Source: Algoriphagus sediminis
GTDB taxonomy: Bacteria > Bacteroidota > Bacteroidia > Cytophagales > Cyclobacteriaceae
NCBI RefSeq assembly: GCF_030403435.1
Contig: NZ_JAUEPH010000006.1
Location: forward strand, 267,183-331,182
Length of the DNA: 64,000 nt
Direction: 5' to 3'
In this document: positions 26,939 through 35,217 of the stretch, in pieces
Layout: every line of letters starts with the position of its first letter
How positions within the stretch are numbered: position 1 is the stretch's first letter
Notes under the pieces: model-generated
What the model was told of the DNA's origin: nothing
Databases searched by the model: none
What the model saw: the letters and a program-made list of their open reading frames with translations, nothing else
Made by a program: the position numbers and the translations under genes

Positions 26939-27889
26939 ATGGAAACATTAATCAAGGGAATTCATCATGTGACGGCCATCGCTGGAGATCCACAAGCGAA
27001 TGTAGATTTTTACTCGGGTATCTTAGGATTGAGATTGGTAAAAAAGACCATTAATTTCGATGCCCCGGATGTCTACCATTTTTACTTTGGAAATGAGCAA
27101 GGAGCTCCGGGAACCATCTTCACCACATTCCCTTTCAAAGGTGCTCGCAAGGGTACCAAGGGTACTGGAGAGATGACATTTACTGGTTTCTCCATTCCTG
27201 AAAACTCACTTTCCTATTGGATGGAGCGCCTGTCCAAATTTAATGTAGTCGTTTCCGATGTATTAACTCGATTTGGGAAAAAGTTGATTCGATTCGAAGA
27301 TCATGATGGAATGGGTATTGAGCTTATTGCCAATGATGAGGATGACAGAGAAGGCTGGTCTTATGGTCAAATACCCGAAGAGCATACCATTAGAGGTTTT
27401 TACGGAGCCACCCTTTATCTAAAAGAAAAAGAAGGAACTGCCGAATTATTGACTCGCCATATGGATTACCGATTCATTGGAGAAGAGAAAGGGCGCTTCC
27501 GATATGGTGTAGAAGGTAAGCCCGGAGATATCGTTGATATTATTGTCAACCCGGATGCTCCAAGAGGTCAACAAAGTGCTGGTACGGTCCACCACATCGC
27601 CTTTCGAACAGAAAACGCCGAATCACAGTTATCTATTCAAAAGTTGCTTTGGGACAATGGCTATCAAACAACAGAAGTAAAAGACAGAAACTACTTCACG
27701 TCTATTTACTTCAGATCTCCAGGAGGAGTTCTATTTGAAATAGCCACAGATGAGCCTGGATTTGCGATCGACGAGGAAGAAGCACACCTGGGTGAATTAC
27801 TAAAATTACCTGAGTGGGCAGAACCAAGTCGGGAAAGAATCGAGTCTAGTCTACCTGAAGTAAGTGTAAACACAACTAGCTATGCTTAA
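26939..27889 (+). CDS. Ring-cleaving dioxygenase, VOC/glyoxalase superfamily (MhqO-like)
   Basis: This 316-residue protein has two VOC domains (about 5-150 and 155-285). Candidate metal ligands are His9 or His10 in KGIHHVTAIAGDP, Glu in DGMGIELI, His in GTVHHIAFRT and Glu in GVLFEIATDEPGF. The phrasing matches the MhqO/MhqA group of extradiol-type dioxygenases induced by hydroquinones. The start is marked by a strong Shine-Dalgarno GGAGG 5 nt upstream, unusual for this phylum where such sites are weak. Its end overlaps the next gene by 8 bp, so both are co-expressed. Confidence 0.93.
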   Translation: METLIKGIHHVTAIAGDPQANVDFYSGILGLRLVKKTINFDAPDVYHFYFGNEQGAPGTIFTTFPFKGARKGTKGTGEMTFTGFSIPENSLSYWMERLSKFNVVVSDVLTRFGKKLIRFEDHDGMGIELIANDEDDREGWSYGQIPEEHTIRGFYGATLYLKEKEGTAELLTRHMDYRFIGEEKGRFRYGVEGKPGDIVDIIVNPDAPRGQQSAGTVHHIAFRTENAESQLSIQKLLWDNGYQTTEVKDRNYFTSIYFRSPGGVLFEIATDEPGFAIDEEEAHLGELLKLPEWAEPSRERIESSLPEVSVNTTSYA

Positions 27890-28514
27890 TATATTTCATG
27901 AAGGTCAATCACTGGAGAAAGCCACTAAGGTCGCGATCCTGATCCATGGTCGAGGTGCTTCAGTTTCAAGTATTTTGTCTTTGCAGGAACATCTGAATCT
28001 TGAGGATTTTGCATTGGTTTTGCCGCAGGCTGAGAATAATTCTTGGTACCCGTACAGCTTTATGGCTCCGGACCATATGAATGAACCTTCACTATCCAAT
28101 GCTATTCAGGAAATAGATCATATCGTTCAGGATTTGCTTAAACAAGGTTTTTCCAGTGACCGAATCTATCTGATTGGCTTTTCTCAGGGAGCATGTCTTT
28201 CGCTAGAATACGCCGGCCGAAACCCGAAAAAGTATGGGGGAGTTATTGCATTCACTGGTGGTTTAATTGGCGAACAGCTAGATATTCCTAAATACAAGGG
28301 AGACTTCGAGGGCGCTCCAATTTTCATTGGTAGCAGCGAAGAAGATATGCATGTTCCGCTTTCACGCATAGAGGATTCAAAGGAGGTGTTGAAGTCGATG
28401 GGTGCCAAAGTAAACATGCTCATCTTCCCGGATCGCTACCACACCATTCGACAGGAAGAGGTGGATTGGGTAAACTTAAATATCCTGACTAGTAAGAAAA
28501 AAATGATGGTTTAA
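27882..28514 (+). CDS. Phospholipase/carboxylesterase-type hydrolase (MhqD-like)
   Basis: This 210-residue alpha/beta hydrolase belongs to the phospholipase/carboxylesterase group. The oxyanion segment is LIHGRGAS, the nucleophile GFSQGAC (Ser about residue 101), the acid probably Asp in SSEEDMHVP, and the catalytic His in RYHTIRQEE. Bacillus MhqD, of the same family, is paired with MhqO under MhqR and protects against hydroquinones. It overlaps the dioxygenase by 8 bp. Its stop codon interlocks with that of convergent sbcC (28511-28514). Confidence 0.92.
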   Translation: MLNIFHEGQSLEKATKVAILIHGRGASVSSILSLQEHLNLEDFALVLPQAENNSWYPYSFMAPDHMNEPSLSNAIQEIDHIVQDLLKQGFSSDRIYLIGFSQGACLSLEYAGRNPKKYGGVIAFTGGLIGEQLDIPKYKGDFEGAPIFIGSSEEDMHVPLSRIEDSKEVLKSMGAKVNMLIFPDRYHTIRQEEVDWVNLNILTSKKKMMV

Positions 28515-31500
28515 TCTAAGTTATAGGAGTAAGAAATCTGGGAGCCGATTTCGGGATCCAGGTTTACTTTGGCATAAACGCCAATTTCCTGCTGGAGATC
28601 TTCTACATGACTGATGATTCCAACCACCCTGTTTTCATACTGAAGGGATTTGAGTGTATCAAATACCACGCTTAAGCTTGTTTTATCCAAAGCTCCAAAT
28701 CCTTCATCCATAAAGAAAAAGCTCTGATCCGCCTGGTTCAGGGCTTTTATTTTTTCTGCCAAAGCCAAAGCAAGACAGAGGCAAGCCTGAAAAGTCTGTC
28801 CGCCAGAAAGAGATTTTAATAGCCGTTTTTCCCCACCGTTCAAATAGTCAATGACCCAAAAAGTATTATTGGAGTCCACTTCTATGGCCAGCTGATTTTT
28901 AGTCAACTTCATGAAGCGAAGGTTAGCCGTCCGACAAAGCTCCTGCAGGTAAATGGAGCTAACGTATTTAACAAATCCACTTCCCTGGAAAAGCCGCTCC
29001 AGTTCTTTTAGATAGCTTTCTCTCTTTTCCAGATTGGACTCGTCTGATTCTAGTTTTTCCTTGGTTTTTAGATCTTCTTTCAGTTTTTCGATTTCCTTGG
29101 AGAGTAAAGCCAGCTGGGTCCGGTGATTATCCAAAGTTTCACTTTCTTTCTGAATCAAAATCTTCAAATTATGGAAATGGTCTTCATCAAATTCTTTTAA
29201 TTCCTCTGATTCCAAAAGCTGTGAGATTCGTCGCTCCACAAAATTAAAGCGATCTTCAAATTCCCGAATTTTCTTTGCCACCACCTCTTCTTCTATGGAC
29301 TTTTCAAAAAGCTGCTCGAGCTCTTCCTCATTGATAAAGCCATATTTCTCCTTGAGTGATTCGAATTCTTGACTCCTTGAATTCTTTTCCTTGCTGATCT
29401 CACTTACATTTCGTTCGTAATTTTTTATATCCGTGGCATTTACGGTTTGCTGCTTCTTTCTGCCTTCCAAATGCTTCTGAGCTCCCACAAATGCCTCTTC
29501 TGTTTTCTGAATATCATCAGTCACTTTTGAAATCCAACCCTGCAGAGTTTCAGAAGGAGTATTTAAATTTTCATTGCAAAAATCCGGATCAGTAAAATCA
29601 GCTTTTTTACCTTCAATAGACCCCGAAATTTGATCCATTTGCTTTTGGCTACCAGCGGACTGAGTTTCTAATTTCTCTATCTCCTGTCTTAAGGAATCTA
29701 CTGCTTTTCGCTTCTCCTGAATCTCTTTTCGGCTTTTTTCCTGTTTTTCTATCTGACTCTTGAACTTAGTGAGTTCTGAACTCAGTTTATCCAATGACTC
29801 AAACCCTGCTGATTTGGTGATCTTTTTTATTTCTGCAATTCTGGATTCGGTTTTTTCCTTTTCGAGGGTTTTTCCCTCGAGATCTCTTCCAAGTTGTTTG
29901 ATCTGAAAATCAATTTCGGATACTTTTTGGATCAGCTTTTCAATTTTCTCCAACACCTCTTTTTCAGAGGAAATTTCATTTTCAATTTTCTGGAGTTCTT
30001 CTTGATTTTGATTCTCGTCCTGAGGATTAGGATGCTCCATAGACCCACAGAGGGGACAGGGTTTCCCATCCTCGAGAAGATGGACATGGGCACCAAGCCC
30101 AAGTTTTTCCTTTAGTTCAATCTGACTTTTTTCCTTGCTCTCTATGGATATTTTTAAACTTCTTTTCCACTCATTCAAATCTTGGAATGCGCCAGGTATT
30201 TCTTCCTCCGATTTGGACTTCGATTCCTCCAAGGAATTCAGATTAGCTTGAATGGAGTTAAGAATTTGGTTTAATCGCTCAGAGGCCGAAAGTAGCTTCG
30301 AATTCTCCAAAAGTAAGGCTTTCCACTCCGCCAGTTGATTTAGAGTAGGTAAACTCTTTGCATCCTGAACATTTTCCAGTTTTTCCAATTCACCAAACAA
30401 AGCTTTCTGGGAAGCTTTTTTATTTTCAATCTCCGGTAGAATTATTTTTAGCTCCTGGTAAACCAAGGCTTTCTTTGATTCCAAAACCTGAATTTCCAAT
30501 ATTTTTTGAAGGTCCCTGATTTTTGCCTCACGGCTGGGCCTATCCTGACTCTTCTTTCTCAAGCCTGAAAGTTTTTCCTCCAAATCCGCTATTTCCGTAT
30601 CAAAGCCTTCCGCCCATCGTTTGCACTCGGTAAGGGATACCTGATTTTTTTCCAACTGTACCCTCAGGGTTTTCAAGGCTTCCCAGGTTGGTCGAATTTT
30701 ATCTTTTGCGATCATAAATCGCTCATGCTCTTTTTTCAGCTTTTGAATTTCTGGTTGCTGAATAGCCAAGTCTTTCTTTTCTTCCTCAAGTTTATCCAAT
30801 TCCACTTTTAGTGCCTCAAGGTTTTCCAGTTTTTTGAACTCCTCTTTTTTGGCTTGAAGAGCTTTTTCCAAGGCTTTATTCTCCTCGGCTAGTTCTGATT
30901 TCTCTATCTCTTGATTGCCTAAAATTTCTCCTGACACCTCCTCCAGACCTTCTAATTTGGTTCTGGTTCGAATCAGTTTTTCCTCAACTTCCTTCTTCAA
31001 AACCTTTGTGGGGATAGAGAGATCGAATCGCTGAAGACCGAATAGCTCCTTCATCATAGAAGCCTGGTCTCTTGGTTTTAGATCGATAAACTCTCGAAAT
31101 TTTCCTTGAGGAATAATCACAGTCTGCTTGAAATGCTCCTTCTTCATTCCAAGGATTTCTTCTGCACTTTTGTCTGTGGCTTTCCATTCTGATCCAGACC
31201 TCTCATATAGGATATGTTCTCCCGTATCGATTTTGGATTTGTCTTTTTTGTTCCGCTTTGCTGAATACCTTGCTAGATATCGGTTTTGATTTCCATGGCC
31301 AGAAAGAAATTCAAAATTGACCAGGAGCCGATCGGATTGAAGGTTCACCATGCTGCTTCTTTCACCCGTGCTGGATAGCCTCTCAGTACTTCCATAAAGA
31401 GCCAGTAGAATAGCCTCTAAAATGGATGATTTTCCACTTCCCACGGCACCAAAAATCCCGAAAAGTCCTGCTTTGGTTAGCTTTTCGAAATCTATAACCT

Positions 31501-31552
31501 GCTTTTCTTGGTAGGAGTATAGCCCTTGTAACTCAAGTTTCTTTGGGATCAT
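28511..31552 (-). CDS. sbcC: Exonuclease subunit SbcC (Rad50-like ATPase)
   Basis: This 1013-residue SMC-type ATPase partners SbcD in cutting DNA hairpins and blocked ends. Walker A GAVGSGKSS is near residue 40; two long coiled coils flank a zinc hook CPLC (about residue 497, in DGKPCPLCGSMEHPNP); the ABC signature LKSLSGGQTFQ and Walker B FFFMDEGFGALD are near the C-terminus. The length is normal. Its start overlaps the sbcD stop codon by 4 bp (31549-31552). Confidence 0.97.
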   Translation of the reverse strand: MIPKKLELQGLYSYQEKQVIDFEKLTKAGLFGIFGAVGSGKSSILEAILLALYGSTERLSSTGERSSMVNLQSDRLLVNFEFLSGHGNQNRYLARYSAKRNKKDKSKIDTGEHILYERSGSEWKATDKSAEEILGMKKEHFKQTVIIPQGKFREFIDLKPRDQASMMKELFGLQRFDLSIPTKVLKKEVEEKLIRTRTKLEGLEEVSGEILGNQEIEKSELAEENKALEKALQAKKEEFKKLENLEALKVELDKLEEEKKDLAIQQPEIQKLKKEHERFMIAKDKIRPTWEALKTLRVQLEKNQVSLTECKRWAEGFDTEIADLEEKLSGLRKKSQDRPSREAKIRDLQKILEIQVLESKKALVYQELKIILPEIENKKASQKALFGELEKLENVQDAKSLPTLNQLAEWKALLLENSKLLSASERLNQILNSIQANLNSLEESKSKSEEEIPGAFQDLNEWKRSLKISIESKEKSQIELKEKLGLGAHVHLLEDGKPCPLCGSMEHPNPQDENQNQEELQKIENEISSEKEVLEKIEKLIQKVSEIDFQIKQLGRDLEGKTLEKEKTESRIAEIKKITKSAGFESLDKLSSELTKFKSQIEKQEKSRKEIQEKRKAVDSLRQEIEKLETQSAGSQKQMDQISGSIEGKKADFTDPDFCNENLNTPSETLQGWISKVTDDIQKTEEAFVGAQKHLEGRKKQQTVNATDIKNYERNVSEISKEKNSRSQEFESLKEKYGFINEEELEQLFEKSIEEEVVAKKIREFEDRFNFVERRISQLLESEELKEFDEDHFHNLKILIQKESETLDNHRTQLALLSKEIEKLKEDLKTKEKLESDESNLEKRESYLKELERLFQGSGFVKYVSSIYLQELCRTANLRFMKLTKNQLAIEVDSNNTFWVIDYLNGGEKRLLKSLSGGQTFQACLCLALALAEKIKALNQADQSFFFMDEGFGALDKTSLSVVFDTLKSLQYENRVVGIISHVEDLQQEIGVYAKVNLDPEIGSQISYSYNLD

Positions 31553-32775
31553 GATTCAGATTTTTGGGCAATCACTTCTTTGAAAATTTCGGTCAATTCA
31601 GGATTTGGGCTGATACCTTTTTCGCTTTCGTAATACTTCTCAAAAAGCTCGGTCATATCCTTGGAGAGGTCATCCACGTGAAGCGAGCTTTGCTGCATTC
31701 GACTAGGATCGGTGATTTCTGGAATAAGATTTACGATCCCGTCGTGGGCATTGAACAGTGCTTTTCGGGTTTGAGCATCGATGGAATGAGTCGTGGCATA
31801 GGTCAGTTCTACAAAGCAATAGGGATTCTCGGCTAGCCAGTCCAAAGCCTCCTTCAGTTCAGAGAAACGCTTTCGGTGGAGTGGCCTGCCTTTTTGTAAT
31901 CCAATAGGAGTCACCTCAGCCTCCGAATCGCCTTCGAGATAAACCGAAACAACTTTCTTTTCCTGATCGGCCTCTGAAAAGGAATAGGCTAGAGGCGAAC
32001 TGGAATAGACTGCAGGGCCCTTCGCCCCACCTAAAACCTGATAGCGATGTAAGTGGCCCAGAGCTGAATATTGAACTGCCTCAGGGATGTTTGAAGTGTA
32101 CAATGCCTGCGTTCCTCCCACATGAAGAATGGGCCGTTCTGATTCGGGTTCTTTTTCCGGAGTTTCTCCTTCTTTTACGAAGAAGAAATGCCCTGCGAAG
32201 AGATTGATGCCTTGAGAATCCATGTATTTATCTGCAAGTTTTTTCCAGCGAAGTTGCATCCTGTCCCTAAACTCCTGTTCCCGATCATCTTCCCCTAAGT
32301 AAGTTTTTAGCCGTACTTCATTGGCATAAGGGGCCAAAATGATTCGAACGGGCTCTTTATGCTTTGGGAGCTTCAGTTCTACAAAACCCTCTTCGGAGTT
32401 TCTGATCTCTACACCCGAATCCAGCTTCCCGGTTTTGATTACGGAATCATAATCAGCATAAAAAAGTATTCCCAATTCTCTGGCCAGTGGATCGGGCGCT
32501 TCCACCAGTTGGTTGCTGTCATGATTTCCTGCTATGGCAATAATCGGTCGCGTACCATTTTTAGAAAGGCGGCGAAGGCTACGGAATAGAAGCTCAATGG
32601 CCTGATGGCTGGGATTAAAACTATCAAAAATATCACCTGCCAGAATGACCAAGTCCACCTCTTCATCTTCAGCTATGCCGATGATTTCTTCCAAAACCTG
32701 CTCCTGTTCTTCAAGCCTGGAAAACTCCTGAAGCCGTTTTCCCAAGTGCCAGTCAGCTGTGTGTAACACCTTCAT
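31549..32775 (-). CDS. sbcD: Exonuclease subunit SbcD (Mre11-like nuclease)
   Basis: The ATG at 32775 (MKVLHTADWHLGK) is chosen; a TTG one codon upstream is also in frame. The 408-residue protein has the five metallophosphoesterase motifs: TADWHLGK, LAGDIFDS, AGNHDS, GHFFF and GHLHRYQ. It is the Mn-dependent nuclease of SbcCD. It is the first gene of the two-gene sbcDC operon and is divergent from the RlpA-like gene. Confidence 0.97.
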   Translation of the reverse strand: MKVLHTADWHLGKRLQEFSRLEEQEQVLEEIIGIAEDEEVDLVILAGDIFDSFNPSHQAIELLFRSLRRLSKNGTRPIIAIAGNHDSNQLVEAPDPLARELGILFYADYDSVIKTGKLDSGVEIRNSEEGFVELKLPKHKEPVRIILAPYANEVRLKTYLGEDDREQEFRDRMQLRWKKLADKYMDSQGINLFAGHFFFVKEGETPEKEPESERPILHVGGTQALYTSNIPEAVQYSALGHLHRYQVLGGAKGPAVYSSSPLAYSFSEADQEKKVVSVYLEGDSEAEVTPIGLQKGRPLHRKRFSELKEALDWLAENPYCFVELTYATTHSIDAQTRKALFNAHDGIVNLIPEITDPSRMQQSSLHVDDLSKDMTELFEKYYESEKGISPNPELTEIFKEVIAQKSES

Positions 32776-32883
32776 CAAAATCTGGGGGTTTGTTTATCAA
32801 AGACTAAATATCTAAGTTAATCTATCGCAAAACAGATCACAATAAGATTTAAGGAATTGACAAAAAATGACGCAGGAGGTCTT

Positions 32884-33270
32884 TTGAATCGCAAGGTAGT
32901 TAAGGTATTCCTTGCATTGGCATTTACGGTGGTATTGACCCTATCGGGCAAAGCTCAGATTGTGGATACGCTGACTATTCAAGAAGGCTTAGCCAGCTTT
33001 TACGGGAAGAGGTTTCATGGTCGAATGACTGCGAGTGGGGAGATATTTCATATGGATTCCATGACGGCTGCACATAAGAGTTTACCCTTTGACAGCTGGG
33101 TAAAAGTCACTAGGGCGGATACTGGTCAGGCTGTTTGGGTTCGCATCAATGATCGTCTCCCAAAAACTTCCCGGAGGATTATCGACCTATCTCGCAGCGC
33201 GGCCATGGAGCTAGACATGATAAATGAAGGATTGGTTAAGGTGAGTTTGGAGATAGTGAAATATAATTAA
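32884..33270 (+). CDS. RlpA-like double-psi beta-barrel protein, TTG start
   Basis: The preferred start is the TTG at 32884: AGGAGG lies just upstream (32874-32879), and the protein then begins with a clean signal peptide ([20 protein letters not shown], then GKAQ). The earlier in-frame TTG at 32857 lacks these. The 128-residue product has the RlpA/DPBB core: [36 protein letters not shown], and [20 protein letters not shown] with the Asp of the NDR motif. RlpA proteins are lytic transglycosylases acting on denuded peptidoglycan at the septum; this one lacks a SPOR domain, so septal targeting is not evident. Confidence 0.9.
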   Translation: MNRKVVKVFLALAFTVVLTLSGKAQIVDTLTIQEGLASFYGKRFHGRMTASGEIFHMDSMTAAHKSLPFDSWVKVTRADTGQAVWVRINDRLPKTSRRIIDLSRSAAMELDMINEGLVKVSLEIVKYN

Positions 33271-33430
33271 CAAATGGTTCAAATAATGACAAATTAGGTT
33301 ATAAAAGACCAATAAAGATTATTCTCAATTCACGCCTAAATTTGCAGAGCTTGAGGATTTCGATCAGCTTGTTTTACCAATTACCCAACTCAAAGATTCG
33401 GGGAATCTGTTCCTGTTGATTTATTGTTTA
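33271..33430. other. AT-rich intergenic stretch before cassette leader A
   Basis: No gene is seen here. TAAATTTG at 33337-33344 matches the -7 promoter element TAnnTTTG but has no good -33 partner. It could start a long leader transcript into the peptide gene at 33687. Together with repeat A (33431-33660) this makes a 416-bp gap without a normal gene. Confidence 0.4.
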
Positions 33431-33660
33431 TTTAACACCTTTTTTGAAAATTTCCCTTTGAGATGAAAAAAGGCACAACTCTAATTTTAATGTGTTAGGA
33501 CAAATAAAAATGAATCTTAAGGTAAATGACTAAAATTATAATAAAATAATCTTAGATTTACTTGCATAATTAGTTTGGGGGGGGGGGTATATTGATCGCA
33601 GAAAGACTCAGTTCTGGCCAGATGGTGTTTTTTCGATTTAATTTATTTCTAACCAGCTTC
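33431..33660 (+). repeat. Cassette leader repeat, copy A
   Basis: About 230 bp that recur at 34965-35184 (copy B). The first 125-130 bp differ by only about four substitutions; the rest is more diverged and includes indels. Both copies contain an 11-codon reading frame (MKKGTTLILMC, ATG at 33463), an inverted repeat CCTTTTTT (33438-33445) / AAAAAAGG (33466-33473), TAGATTTA at 33553-33560 (TAGGTTTG in copy B, an exact -7 element), and a GTTCTGGCCAG motif. It lies in front of a small Cys-rich peptide gene and probably carries its promoter and leader. Confidence 0.9.
33577..33587. repeat. Homopolymeric G tract (11 G), possible phase-variable site
   Basis: Eleven consecutive G in AT-rich surroundings, 17 nt after the -7-like element of leader A. 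The matching position in copy B (35110-35114) has five G. A mononucleotide run that differs in length between copies suggests slipped-strand mispairing; an assembly error in the run cannot be excluded. Confidence 0.6.
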
Positions 33661-33671
33661 TTTAAAGAAGC
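33656..33671 (+). other. Perfect palindrome just before first peptide gene
   Basis: GCTTCTTTAAAGAAGC is a 16-bp perfect palindrome ending 15 nt before the ATG at 33687. As RNA it could pair with itself and influence translation initiation. It is not conserved at the matching place in copy B. Confidence 0.4.
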
Positions 33672-33686
33672 CTAATTTTATCAAGA

Positions 33687-33902
33687 ATGAAAAAGTTTAT
33701 TAGCATGTTAGCTTTCACCTGTGGTCTATTTCTTTATTCATATACCGTTGAGGGAGGTTGTACAAGGACCAAAAGCTGCGGAAACCAAGGTGATAGTCTA
33801 AGTTGTTCAGGCACGCATTGTACAGGTTCCGGTAGATTGGAAACTAATCCATGGGTGGAATGTGATGGAGTTCGAAACTACTGCACTCCTCCACAAGCCT
33901 AG
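33687..33902 (+). CDS. Small exported Cys-rich peptide (cassette 1)
   Basis: This 71-residue product has a Sec signal peptide (MKKFISMLAFTCGLFLYSYT, cleavage perhaps near VEGG) and a mature part of about 48 residues with six Cys, rich in Gly, Ser and Thr (GCTRTKSC, SCSGTHC, VECDGVRNYCTPPQA). An even Cys number in an exported peptide suggests three disulfides. It shares no clear sequence with the two peptides of cassette 2 apart from size, signal, Cys content and a Cys-Pro-rich C-terminus. A terminator follows at 33921 and then a beta-propeller lipoprotein. The function is unknown; toxin, signal or ligand are guesses. Confidence 0.75.
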   Translation: MKKFISMLAFTCGLFLYSYTVEGGCTRTKSCGNQGDSLSCSGTHCTGSGRLETNPWVECDGVRNYCTPPQA

Positions 33903-33920
33903 TTAATGATCCTTATTATC

Positions 33921-33948
33921 GCTAGCCCATTTGGGCTAGCTTTCTTTT
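33921..33948 (+). terminator. Intrinsic terminator between peptide gene and propeller gene (cassette 1)
   Basis: Stem GCTAGCCCA (33921-33929) and TGGGCTAGC (33932-33940) is followed by TTTCTTTT. It lies 18 nt past the peptide stop, and the propeller start codon is only 15 nt after the stem, so it should cap lipoprotein expression relative to the peptide. Confidence 0.88.
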
Positions 33949-33955
33949 AATACCA

Positions 33956-34930
33956 ATGAAAAGAATAATTGTACCGATTCTATTTATCCTTGGTTCTTGC
34001 ACAACCAAAGAAATAAAGGAATACTCATTGAATCCAATATCAAATAGTGCCCAATTAAATGATGAGATTATTTTGGCAGGCGTTAGTTCTTTAGATTATG
34101 AGCATGGGAAATTTTTAGTCACTGAATACGATTACGATAGGTTTTATTATTTGGATGAAGACTTGCAAACTTCGGTTGAATTAGGTAATCCAGAAAATCC
34201 GGATTTTCCTTCATTCCCAACCGATGCAAATTTCTATGATAATGGCTTTTGGATTTACAGTTCGGAGAAAAGGTCATTGAATCTGTTCAATGGCATTGAT
34301 ATTTCTAAATCAATTTTAGTTGATTCTGATTCTCAGCTAAAAAATTTTCATATTCAAGATGATAAAATTCTCTTCTCAAGAGTAAGTTTTGAGGGTAAGC
34401 CTTTTGTACTACATGATTTAAAATCCAATCAACGGACTTATTTTGGCGAATATTTTAAGGATCAAAGAACCCCCTTTTTCAATCATTATTTTCGTGATTC
34501 CTTCTCCTTTATAACGGAAAATGGGTTTGTTTTTGTAATGCCTTACATTGGCCTAATTCAAAAATACGATAAGTCCTTCATACTAGCGGATGAGCTTTGT
34601 TTGTTAAATGAATCTGGTTTTTCTGAAGCCAAGAAATGGGTAGAACTTCAATATGAAAAGTCAGATAATACTTTAATCAGCATGTTTTCCGATTGTCAAG
34701 TGGTTGACGGAAGTTTATTTTTGTTGACCTATGACAGAAATCCTAATTCACCGGTTAACCCAAGGTATGTTTATGAAATAGATATATCAAATTCACTAAG
34801 ATTAAAGGCAAAGTATTCTCTTGGCTCTGACCAAGAATACTTTACCAAGTTTGCTCATATTGAGTCTCGTCGCTTCGCCTTTTATGAATTTCAAACAAGT
34901 TCAATTAAGTTTTTTCAATTTTTTGAATAA
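33956..34930 (+). CDS. Beta-propeller-like lipoprotein (cassette 1)
   Basis: This 324-residue protein has a short lipoprotein signal with lipobox LGSC (Cys about residue 15), so it is membrane-anchored. The mature part contains repeated beta-blade-like units (LAGVSSLDYEHGKFLVTEYD, FYYLDEDLQTSVELG, FWIYSSEKRSLNLFNG, GFVFVMPYIGLIQKYDK, GSLFLLTYDRN), as in the 6-bladed beta-propeller/DUF4221 lipoproteins of Bacteroidota. It is shorter than its counterpart at 35659 (396 residues) and diverged from it. The gene starts 15 nt after a terminator hairpin and no promoter is seen in the gap, so expression needs readthrough. The base composition looks more AT-rich than the flanks. The role, perhaps binding or handling the adjacent peptide, is inference. 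Confidence 0.75.
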   Translation: MKRIIVPILFILGSCTTKEIKEYSLNPISNSAQLNDEIILAGVSSLDYEHGKFLVTEYDYDRFYYLDEDLQTSVELGNPENPDFPSFPTDANFYDNGFWIYSSEKRSLNLFNGIDISKSILVDSDSQLKNFHIQDDKILFSRVSFEGKPFVLHDLKSNQRTYFGEYFKDQRTPFFNHYFRDSFSFITENGFVFVMPYIGLIQKYDKSFILADELCLLNESGFSEAKKWVELQYEKSDNTLISMFSDCQVVDGSLFLLTYDRNPNSPVNPRYVYEIDISNSLRLKAKYSLGSDQEYFTKFAHIESRRFAFYEFQTSSIKFFQFFE

Positions 34931-34964
34931 ACATACTTATCGTTCACCTGAGGTAGATTAGTTT

Positions 34965-35184
34965 TTTAACACCTTTTTTGAAATTTTCCCTTTGAGATGA
35001 AAAAAGGCACAACTCTAATTTTAATGTGTTAGGACAAATAAAAATGCGCCTTAAGGTAAATGACTAAAATTATAATAAAATAATCTTAGGTTTGCTTGTG
35101 TATTTAGTTGGGGGTATTGATCACAGAAAGATTCAGTTCTGGCCAGGTAGTGATTTTTCGGTTTAATTCAATTTTAACCCACTT
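34965..35184 (+). repeat. Cassette leader repeat, copy B
   Basis: Second copy of the leader at 33431-33660. It keeps the mini reading frame MKKGTTLILMC (ATG 34997) and the CCTTTTTT/AAAAAAGG inverted repeat. It has an exact -7 element TAGGTTTG at 35087-35094 and a G run of only five at 35110-35114. It begins 34 bp after the first propeller gene and ends 33 bp before the next peptide gene. Confidence 0.9.
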
Positions 35185-35217
35185 CCGGTGAAAGCTGGAG
35201 GTACAACTATTAATGAG

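Noticed and set aside
28477..28514. Possible frameshift at the end of the MhqD-like gene
   Set aside because: The catalytic His motif RYHTIRQEE is followed by an ordinary C-terminus; the gene simply ends at the convergent stop codon.
33431..35184. Leader repeats as an insertion sequence or CRISPR array
   Set aside because: There is no transposase, no terminal inverted repeats or target duplication seen, and only two full copies 1.5 kb apart; the unit is better explained as a duplicated regulatory leader.
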